Shown here: piece after piece, positions 16,596 to 23,004 of the stretch
How the letters are laid out: each line of letters opens with the position of its first letter
How positions within the stretch are numbered: position 1 is the stretch's first letter
Position numbers and translations under genes: made by a program
Notes under the pieces: model-generated
The model's input: the letters and a program-made list of their open reading frames with translations, nothing else
Databases searched by the model: none
Told to the model about the DNA's origin: nothing
DNA from: CAYRSS01 sp964426945
GTDB taxonomy: Bacteria > Planctomycetota > Phycisphaerae > UBA1845
Assembly (NCBI GenBank): GCA_964426945.1
Contig: CAYRSS010000044.1
Coordinates: 1 to 35,141 of the forward strand
DNA: 35,141 nt
Direction of reading: 5' to 3'

Positions 16596-16655
16596 ACACG
16601 CGGCGTCGCGCGGGTTGTCCTCGGCGGATCGACCGGCGACCCCGTAGGTTGCTGC

Positions 16656-18083
16656 ATGCCCTCCCCTTTGCGCGTCCGCTTCACCCGCCAGCGTGTGGTG
16701 ATCAACCTGAGCTTCGCTACGGCGGGCAAGACCCTGCTGTGCGTGGCGCTGGCCGTCTCCGCCGGGCTGCTACCGATCCCCGGGCTGACCCCGGCCTCAC
16801 GCACCTGCCTGGTCATCTTCGCCGGAGCTGCTGCGCTCTGGATTACCGAGCTCATTCCGGCATACGCGACGTCGATCATCGTCATGGTGCTTTGCGTGTA
16901 CCTGCTCGGCAGCCCGGACGGGCCGTTGCACCTCGAACGGGCCGGGGCCGACAGTTGGGAGATGTTCGTCAATCCCGTTGCGAGTCCGGTGCTCGTGCTC
17001 TTTTTCGGCGGGTTGGTCCTGGCGCAGGGGGCCACGAAGCACGGGTTCGATGTGCGGCTCGCCCGGGCCTTCATCACGCCCTTCGGACGGCAGCCTTCCA
17101 TGCTTCTGCTGGGGGTACTGGCGACGACCGCGTTGTTCTCGATGTTCATGTCGAACACCGCGACGACGGCCATGATGCTCGCGGTCACCCGGCCGCTGGT
17201 GACCCAGTTCGAGAACCGCAGCGGGCTGCGCCGGGCGCTGGCCCTGGCCGTGCCGTTCGCGGCCAATATCGGAGGCATGGGGACCATCATCGGCACACCG
17301 CCGAACGCGGTCGCCGCCAGCATGCTCGCGAGCATGGGACCGCAGTACGAGGTTTCGTTTCTTCGCTGGATGATCATCGGTGTGCCGCTGGTCGTCGTCC
17401 TGGTGCTGGTTCTGTGGGGCGTCCTCCTTGTGTCGCTGCGCCCCGGTCGCGAGCCGGTCGAACTGAAGCTTCCCGAAATCATGGAGGTCACCCCGGGGCT
17501 GGCCATTGTCGTACTGACCTTCGTGGCGACGATCCTGCTCTGGCTGACGCAGCCGCTGCATGGGCTGCCGTCGGCCGTGGTGGCGATGCTTCCCATCGCC
17601 GTGTTTTTCGCCTTCAACATCCTCGACCGCAGCGACCTGAAGGCCATGGACTGGGACGTGATGATCCTCGTCGCGGGCGGGCTCACGCTCGGCGTGGCGC
17701 TGCAGGCGACCGGGCTGTCCACGTGCCTGGTGGCGCTGATCCCGTTCGGCGCGCTGTCCACGGCGCTGCTCATGGCGGTGATCATGGTGGTGGCCGTGTC
17801 CCTCTCGAATTTCATGAGCCACACGGCTGCCAGCAACCTTGTGATGCCGATCGCCTGTTCGATCGCCTTTCTCGATCCGCGTCTCGGCGCCATGAGCGTC
17901 GCCCTCGCCGCTTCGCTCGCCATGAGCCTGCCGGTGAGCACCCCGCCGAACGCCATGGCGTTCGCCACCCGCGAGCTGACCCTGCGTGAAATGGCGGTCC
18001 ACGGGACGCTCATCTCGCTCGTGGGGGCCGTGGTGGTGCTGGGTACTCTGCTTCTGGCCGGTCAATCCGTGCTCGTTCGCTGA
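16656..18083 (+). CDS. SLC13/DASS-family sodium-coupled carboxylate transporter
   Basis: A 475-residue integral membrane protein with about a dozen hydrophobic helices and the two-fold internal symmetry of the divalent anion:Na+ symporters. The first half has SNTATT (166-171) followed by GTPPNAV (213-219); the second half has the matching SHTAAS (388-393) and STPPNAM (428-434). These SNT-type motifs form the sodium and carboxylate sites in VcINDY-like transporters. Substrates are usually C4-dicarboxylates, citrate or sulfate; the sequence does not decide which. The second motif is SHT rather than SNT, a conservative-looking variant in the anion site. The ATG at 16656 has only a weak ribosome site (TAGG). 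No neighbour suggests a specific pathway. Confidence 0.9.
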   Translation: MPSPLRVRFTRQRVVINLSFATAGKTLLCVALAVSAGLLPIPGLTPASRTCLVIFAGAAALWITELIPAYATSIIVMVLCVYLLGSPDGPLHLERAGADSWEMFVNPVASPVLVLFFGGLVLAQGATKHGFDVRLARAFITPFGRQPSMLLLGVLATTALFSMFMSNTATTAMMLAVTRPLVTQFENRSGLRRALALAVPFAANIGGMGTIIGTPPNAVAASMLASMGPQYEVSFLRWMIIGVPLVVVLVLVLWGVLLVSLRPGREPVELKLPEIMEVTPGLAIVVLTFVATILLWLTQPLHGLPSAVVAMLPIAVFFAFNILDRSDLKAMDWDVMILVAGGLTLGVALQATGLSTCLVALIPFGALSTALLMAVIMVVAVSLSNFMSHTAASNLVMPIACSIAFLDPRLGAMSVALAASLAMSLPVSTPPNAMAFATRELTLREMAVHGTLISLVGAVVVLGTLLLAGQSVLVR

Positions 18084-18136
18084 GTCCTGGGCGCTCTGCC
18101 ACCGCGGCAGCCGGCTCCGGCCGCCGGGTAGCGGTC

Positions 18137-18142
18137 TATAAT
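18137..18142 (+). promoter_or_regulatory. Consensus -10 (TATAAT) before the 107-residue protein gene
   Basis: A perfect TATAAT, preceded by TC, lies 58 bases ahead of the ATG at 18201. No good -35 stands 16-18 bases upstream (CTCCGG region), so recognition may depend on the strong -10. Confidence 0.5.
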
Positions 18143-18150
18143 TCGGAAGG

Positions 18151-18167
18151 GGGGCGACTGGCGCCCC
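18151..18167 (+). other. 5'-end mRNA hairpin
   Basis: GGGGCG (18151-18156), loop ACTGG, CGCCCC (18162-18167). It would sit at the very 5' end of a transcript starting about seven bases after the TATAAT, a position where such hairpins protect mRNA from 5'-end decay. Confidence 0.4.
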
Positions 18168-18200
18168 TCTGGTCACTCCGTAGTCTGGAAGGAGGCAGCC

Positions 18201-18524
18201 ATGCAGGCGGCGCTACTGTTCAGCGGCGGGGGGCCGATGGTGATCCTCACGAGCCACGAGGGGCTGGATAGCGAAGCCTTCCTCGACCGGCTCGCGCGGA
18301 AGGGCATCCGCAAGTTCATCGCGTTGCCCGTACCGATCGACCTGGTCCGTGAGAAGTACGGGGTTCATTTCGAGATCGTCTGCCGGGATCTTCACGAGAC
18401 CGACGACCTGAGGGTGCTCGATTTCGACGGCCACCGGGCTCTGGAGCTCCTGCCGTTCGACGGGCTGGGACCGCCGGTTTATCATGAGTGGTCGGAAGCC
18501 GGTCTTGGACCGATCCGCACTTGA
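18201..18524 (+). CDS. Small cytosolic protein of unknown function (107 residues)
   Basis: Real by its strong ribosome site (GGAAGGAGG, 5 bases before ATG), its own consensus -10 and balanced composition. The sequence starts MQAALLFSGGGPMVILTSHEG, then has DRLARKGIRKFIALPVPIDLVREKYG and a segment CRDLHETDDLRVLDFDGHRAL, and ends in a hydrophilic tail. It has no signal peptide or membrane helix. The alternation of beta strands and helices suggests a compact alpha/beta fold. It resembles short conserved cytosolic proteins I have seen in planctomycetes and proteobacteria without known function, but this is an impression and not a search result. The secreted hydrolase gene follows 63 bases later and may be cotranscribed. 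Confidence 0.8.
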   Translation: MQAALLFSGGGPMVILTSHEGLDSEAFLDRLARKGIRKFIALPVPIDLVREKYGVHFEIVCRDLHETDDLRVLDFDGHRALELLPFDGLGPPVYHEWSEAGLGPIRT

Positions 18525-18587
18525 GGCCGGCGCCGGCATCGGGACCGGCGTCGGGAGGCTCCGCCGCTTGACGCAGGGTTCCTTCGT

Positions 18588-19649
18588 ATGTCGATCGCGT
18601 CGATCGCCTGTGCCATCCTGTGCATGATGTCGGCGGCTGGGGCCGGCGACGGCGCGTTCCCTGCGGGGTTCGCACCGAGCGGCCCGTTCGGGGAACTCCT
18701 CCGCGCCGGCACATTCGACCCCGGCATCCGCGTGGTGATCAATGCGCCACCGATGGCTGCGTTCGACCGGAACAAGTCGGTCCGACTCGTGGTCTACGCC
18801 CTGCCCAACGGCAACACGATCGAGTGGACCGCCGGCCGCCGGATCCGCGAGGGGGAGGACTGGCACTTCGAGATTCAGCACATCGCCGCGCAGACCAGGC
18901 TGCTTCGAGAGCTGGACCCTTCCTCGAGAGTAGTCGTCGCGTACGTCGAAGCGGCCGGGAGGAGCTGGCCCACCTGGCGGCGTAAACAGGAGGGGGGCAG
19001 CGGTCCGATCGCCGCGCTGGTGGATTCGCTCCGGCGGGACTTCGCAGCCTACGACGTATCCATCGAGCTCGCCGGGCACAGCGGGGGCGGGAGCTTCATC
19101 AGCGGGTTCATCAACGCCGCCGACACGATTCCCGACTGGGTCACACGGATCGTGATGCTCGATTCGAACTACAGCTACAGCGACGAGGAGGGGCACGGCG
19201 ACAAGCTGCTGGACTGGCTCCAGCGCGACCCGCGTCACGTTCTGTGTGTCATGGCGTACGACGATCGCTTCGTCGAGTTGAAGGGGCGGCGGATTGTCAG
19301 CGACACCGGCGGGACGTTTCGCGCCACGCAACGCATGCTGGATCGTTTCCGCCGCGACCTCCACCTCGAGCTGACGCTGCTGGAGCCCGGCGCGATTGGC
19401 CCGATTCTCGGTGCGGAGGACGCCGCTCCGCCTGCCGCCCAGCCCGCTCGAGTGCAGCGCTGGCGCGGGCTGGGCGGCCGGTGTGAGTTCGTGCTGCATG
19501 AGAACCCGCAGCGGCGCGTGCTGCACACCGTCATGGTCGAATTGAACGGCTACGCCTGGGCGATGTCGCTGGCCACGCCCGCCGCAAAGCGGGCACCCGC
19601 CGTCTACGCGCCACGGGCCTACACCCAGTGGATCGAAGATCCGCCCTGA
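18588..19649 (+). CDS. Secreted alpha/beta-hydrolase-fold protein
   Basis: A 353-residue protein with an N-terminal signal peptide (MSIASIACAILCMMSAAGAG, cleavage near residue 20). The nucleophile elbow ELAGHSGGGSF places the catalytic serine at S165, directly after a predicted beta strand (YDVSIELAG) as in serine hydrolases. A typical strand MLDSNYSY follows, and H/D candidates include the late HTVMVELNGYAW region. The front half (INAPP...VRLVVYALPNG) resembles the first strands of esterase domains. The substrate is unknown; a peptidase, esterase or carbohydrate esterase is possible. The start has only a weak ribosome site (CAGGG). The stop is 12 bases from that of the convergent AAA+ gene. 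Confidence 0.75.
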   Translation: MSIASIACAILCMMSAAGAGDGAFPAGFAPSGPFGELLRAGTFDPGIRVVINAPPMAAFDRNKSVRLVVYALPNGNTIEWTAGRRIREGEDWHFEIQHIAAQTRLLRELDPSSRVVVAYVEAAGRSWPTWRRKQEGGSGPIAALVDSLRRDFAAYDVSIELAGHSGGGSFISGFINAADTIPDWVTRIVMLDSNYSYSDEEGHGDKLLDWLQRDPRHVLCVMAYDDRFVELKGRRIVSDTGGTFRATQRMLDRFRRDLHLELTLLEPGAIGPILGAEDAAPPAAQPARVQRWRGLGGRCEFVLHENPQRRVLHTVMVELNGYAWAMSLATPAAKRAPAVYAPRAYTQWIEDPP

Positions 19650-19661
19650 ACCGCCGTCCGG

Positions 19662-21008
19662 TCAGCCGACAGCGCTGAAGTAGCAGTCCGCCGCCTTGTC
19701 GAACAAGTCGCGCGTCATCTTCGGCTCGATACCGAGGTACGAAGCCGTGTTGAGGATCTGCAGCAGCAGGTCGCGCGGCTGGCAGGCACGGAAGGGTCGC
19801 TTCTTCGCGCGGTAGTACGTCTCCACCAGGTAGTTCACCGCGTCCTCATTCCAGGCGATGGCGAATTTGTCCGCCATCACCTCCATGATGCTGCGGAACT
19901 CAGCCTCGGCTGGATCCTCCACGCAGATCTTGTAGGGGATGCGCCGCAGGAAGGCATCGTCGACAAGGTCCTTGGGCTCGAGGTTCGTTGAGAAGATGAT
20001 GAGTTGATCGAAGGGAACCTTGATCTTCTTGCCGTTGGAAAGCGTCAGGTAGTCGAACCGCTTTTCCAGCGGGATGATCCACCGATTGAGCAACTCCGAC
20101 GGGTTCATGCGCTGGCGGCCGAAGTCGTCGATGACCAGCGTGCCGCAGTTGCTGCGGAGCTGGAGCGACGGCGAGCTGATCTTCGACACGTCATTGTAGG
20201 ACAGTTCCAGCGCTGACATCGTGAGCTCGCCGCCGACGATGATGGTGGGCCGCTTGATGCGGATCCACCGCGGATCGCTTGCCTTGCCGGCCAGCAGTGA
20301 GGCCTTCTGCTCGACCGGCTCGTGTACCTCCGGATCGAAGAACTTCACGATCGCCCCCTCGACGAAGATGGCCTGGGGAATCCAGATAGTCGAGCCGAAA
20401 CACCGCGTGATGCGCTCGGCGATCGAAGTCTTGCCGTTACCGGGGAAGCCGAACAGCAGCATGCCCTTGCCCGAGTTGATCGCCGGGCCGAGCCGATCGA
20501 ACATCTTGTCGTTGACCAGCAAGTCGCTGAAGGCTGCTTCGAGCTGCTCGCGGCGCGGCTTCTCGGTGGTGATCGACTGGGCGGCCACGGACTTGATGTA
20601 CGCCTCGAGCGTGACCGGCGCGGGACCGACATACATGCTCTCCGTCATGTATCGCTTAGCGACCTCGCGGCCTTCTTCCGTGAGCGTGTAGTTGAAGTCG
20701 CCCATCGTCGATGTGCCCGCGTACACCGCGTGACGTTTGTTCTTCATCTCGGTCAGTGTTTCGATGACCGGTTTGGGCGGCATGCACACCGCGCCGGCGC
20801 ACCCGCGCCCCGTGCTCTCGCCGCGTGACAGCAGGTACTTGTAGACGAGCGCCGTCAGCAGCGACGCCGGCACGCCGGTTTCCTGCAGCGTATCCAGCGC
20901 GGCGGGGAAGAACGCTTCCTCGCGCGGCGCCGCGGTGTCGGTCGACTGCGGGGCAGCCTGCTCCTGTTCCATCACGTCCTGCGGTTCGGTCAGCAGTTCG
21001 GTCGTCAT
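19662..21008 (-). CDS. AAA+ ATPase with N-terminal winged-helix-like region
   Basis: A 448-residue cytoplasmic protein. Residues 38-125 look like a small helical/winged-helix module (ALDTLQETGVPASLLTALVYKYLL ... TMGDFNYTLTEEGREVAKRY). The AAA+ core has Walker A GFPGNGKT (187-194), Walker B LVIDDF (291-296, with DD in place of the more usual DE), sensor-1 asparagine N342 (FSTN), and an arginine pair R355-R356 (FLRRIP) in the arginine-finger position. The C-terminal helices (FRACQPRDLLLQI) complete the lid. The partner is unknown: it could be a chaperone-like remodelling ATPase. The start at 21008 has GAGGAG immediately upstream; the frame is open to 21140 but that part has no family character. 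Confidence 0.8.
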   Translation of the reverse strand: MTTELLTEPQDVMEQEQAAPQSTDTAAPREEAFFPAALDTLQETGVPASLLTALVYKYLLSRGESTGRGCAGAVCMPPKPVIETLTEMKNKRHAVYAGTSTMGDFNYTLTEEGREVAKRYMTESMYVGPAPVTLEAYIKSVAAQSITTEKPRREQLEAAFSDLLVNDKMFDRLGPAINSGKGMLLFGFPGNGKTSIAERITRCFGSTIWIPQAIFVEGAIVKFFDPEVHEPVEQKASLLAGKASDPRWIRIKRPTIIVGGELTMSALELSYNDVSKISSPSLQLRSNCGTLVIDDFGRQRMNPSELLNRWIIPLEKRFDYLTLSNGKKIKVPFDQLIIFSTNLEPKDLVDDAFLRRIPYKICVEDPAEAEFRSIMEVMADKFAIAWNEDAVNYLVETYYRAKKRPFRACQPRDLLLQILNTASYLGIEPKMTRDLFDKAADCYFSAVG

Positions 21009-21394
21009 GCGCTCCTCGGGCTGGCCTGGGTCCAGAGCCGGGTGGCACGCCGGGGTGCGGCGGCGGTCCGGCCGTCGATCGCCTCGGCCGGCGATCCTCA
21101 GGGTTCTCAACGGCAGTTTGTCAGGGGGGGAGACGTGCAAAAAGCTAAGATATCCCGCGGAGGCTGAAGCGCAGCGTCCGAGAACCGCGCCGCCGCGCGG
21201 ACTGTGCCGGCTGTGTCGTCTGTGGCGATGGCGTCGGGTCGTTAATAACCGCCGCTACGACGACCATCGCGTTGACTCGGGCACGTGGAAATGCCTACAA
21301 CGGATGGGAAGTTCCGGCTGCGCCGCGTGTGTACCCGCGGCCCGGCCGCAAGGGGGGCGGCGCCTCGTGGCCGCCTGGGGGAGGGGGAAACAAC
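21009..21394. other. Divergent intergenic region, 386 bases
   Basis: Between the AAA+ gene and the PEP-CTERM gene. It contains an AT-richer patch around 21138-21156 and another at 21241-21248 that may hold promoters in either direction. No complete -35/-10 pair or gene is convincing. Confidence 0.5.
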
Positions 21395-22015
21395 ATGTCA
21401 CGACTGCTTGCCGCGCTGGTCGTTTCGGTCGGCGCTGTTTCGATGGCCGCCGCTGCGCCGATTCTGTCGATGGATCAGATTCCGGTCGTGGTCGATGCGC
21501 TGCACATTCCGGACGGTTCCTGGGACGAGGATGACGACTGGGGCTACTCCGGCGCCAACATCTGGATGGACGAGCGCTTCGTCACCGCGCCCAACATGAG
21601 CGTCGAATTCCTCCACATGATCGACGTGGACGAGGACGCCCGCAGCGCACCACTGACGCCGATCAACGCGAACAAGGCCATTCTGAACGACTCGAGCTTC
21701 TTCTGGACCGATTTCCACATCGATCTCATCCCGACCCAGGGCTCGCTCGGCATCTTCAACGTCACCGCCCAGCCGAGCGCGGCGTTCCTGAACGTGATGA
21801 CCATGGACAACGGCGACGGCTCGTGGTCGATCTGGTGGGACAACTTCAACGACAGCGGCACCGGCGTGGCCATCGGCGGCTCGACGACGCTCCAGTTCCA
21901 CTTCGAGGTGGCTGGCGACGTCTCGTTCAAGATCCGCCAGACCCCGACGCCCGAGCCCGGGTCACTGGCACTCCTGGCCCTGGGTGGCCTGGCGCTGCGA
22001 CGCCGCGCCCGCTGA
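21395..22015 (+). CDS. PEP-CTERM sorted exported protein
   Basis: A 206-residue protein with a signal peptide (MSRLLAALVVSVGAVSMAAAA, cleavage near 21) and a textbook PEP-CTERM tail: PEP at residues 186-188, then the hydrophobic GSLALLALGGLAL and a final RRRAR. In known systems exosortase cleaves at PEP and the protein is moved to the surface or exopolysaccharide layer; no exosortase gene is in the window. The middle region is acidic and rich in W, D and N (DEDDDWGYSGANIWMDERF), beta-prone and without cysteines. GGGGGAGGGGGAAA lies just before ATG 21395, which decides the start over an in-frame ATG at 21272. An intrinsic terminator follows at 22048. Confidence 0.9.
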   Translation: MSRLLAALVVSVGAVSMAAAAPILSMDQIPVVVDALHIPDGSWDEDDDWGYSGANIWMDERFVTAPNMSVEFLHMIDVDEDARSAPLTPINANKAILNDSSFFWTDFHIDLIPTQGSLGIFNVTAQPSAAFLNVMTMDNGDGSWSIWWDNFNDSGTGVAIGGSTTLQFHFEVAGDVSFKIRQTPTPEPGSLALLALGGLALRRRAR

Positions 22016-22047
22016 TCCGCGCACCGCACCGATAGACAGCCTCCTTC

Positions 22048-22088
22048 GCGACCGGCTTCCGCTTGGCGGAGACCGGTCGCCTTTTTTT
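22048..22088 (+). terminator. Intrinsic terminator after the PEP-CTERM gene
   Basis: GCGACCGG (22048-22055) pairs with CCGGTCGC (22073-22080) and an inner stem TCCGC/GCGGA closes a tight loop. Seven T residues follow at 22082-22088. It is the only classical rho-independent terminator found in the window. Confidence 0.9.
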
Positions 22089-22305
22089 CGGCTCGCCGCA
22101 ACGTCAGATGGCGATCCCTGGGCGGTTATCGGTCCTCCGTCGTCGGGTCACCGCAAGCGCGCGGGCGGGTGCGTCGAGAAGATATCGTAGGGTAGGACGA
22201 TGCGCTCCGCGCGCCGCGCGCGGTACCGGTTCAACGGGCGGGGCGCGAGGTCGCCCGGCGACAGGTCGACACCCCAGTATTCCACGCTCACGAGGTCTGC
22301 CGTCT

Positions 22306-22980
22306 ATGTCTCAGCCGCACACGTTCGATCATCCGCAGAGAACGCCTGCGGCCCCGCAGCGAGAGCATACGGCCGCGCCGGGATCCGGTGCGGATCCGAT
22401 TCGCGACATCGTGCTGCCTCGCCCGCGCACCCGGCGGGCTTGGCCGGCAGCGCCGCTGTCACCCGCGCCGTCGCAGGCTCGCGCCGGGGTCGCGGCCCCA
22501 CGGCCGGTCGCCGGCCTGCCCGCGGGAATCGTCCTGATCTCGTCGATGCAGTTTCTGATGGCGGGGTTGGTGGTCGTGGTCGTCCTGCTGCTGAGTCCCG
22601 TGCGCATCGGCGTCAGCGGCCGGATGGCGGAGCGCCTGGTGACTGCCTGGCCCGCGCTGCTCATGATGACCGCGGGCACGGGCATGCTGCTGCGGTGGAC
22701 CTGGGGCTGGCGCCTGACGACCGCGATCGCGTGGTTCCTGCTGGGTAATCCGGTCTGCGAGTTCGTGCTGGGGCTTATGCGTGGCCAGTTGGCGGTGACC
22801 GCCCCCGGCGTCGCGCTGTTTCTCGTCGCGCTCGGTGCGGTGGCCTACCTCAACAGCACGAAGCAGATGAGCGTCTTCGGCATCGGAGATCCGGAGTCGT
22901 CCGGGCGGAACCGGCCGCTTCCCGCGATGGCCGGGCTGTGCGCCGCCGCGATCCGTACCCTTGCCTCAGCGCTGGCCTAG
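22306..22980 (+). CDS. Membrane protein of unknown function
   Basis: A 224-residue protein. The first 70 residues are hydrophilic and rich in proline, alanine and arginine (probably a disordered cytoplasmic tail). Then come three or four hydrophobic helices (about 75-97, 108-130, 133-150 and 160-180) and a short polar C terminus. No conserved motif is recognised. The ATG at 22306 has GAGGT about ten bases upstream. It lies between a terminator and the convergent RND exporter gene, with which it shares an inverted repeat at the two stop codons. A link to that exporter is possible only by position. Confidence 0.6.
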   Translation: MSQPHTFDHPQRTPAAPQREHTAAPGSGADPIRDIVLPRPRTRRAWPAAPLSPAPSQARAGVAAPRPVAGLPAGIVLISSMQFLMAGLVVVVVLLLSPVRIGVSGRMAERLVTAWPALLMMTAGTGMLLRWTWGWRLTTAIAWFLLGNPVCEFVLGLMRGQLAVTAPGVALFLVALGAVAYLNSTKQMSVFGIGDPESSGRNRPLPAMAGLCAAAIRTLASALA

Positions 22981-23004
22981 GTCGCTTGTCTTGGCGCCTA
23001 GGCC
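22974..23004. terminator. Symmetric inverted repeat spanning two convergent stop codons
   Basis: GGCCTAGG (22974-22981) and CCTAGGCC (22997-23004) flank a 15-base loop. Each arm contains a TAG stop: 22978-22980 for the membrane protein and 22998-23000 (minus strand) for the exporter. A transcript in either direction would form the same hairpin, so it may be a bidirectional transcript end. There is no U tract. Confidence 0.4.

Larger units (their letters stand above)
16304..16655. other. Intergenic region, 352 bases
   Basis: Between the cysteine-rich gene and the transporter gene. It holds GC-rich inverted repeats, a strong hairpin (16498-16531) and a candidate promoter (16568-16595), but no gene I can support. 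Confidence 0.6.
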
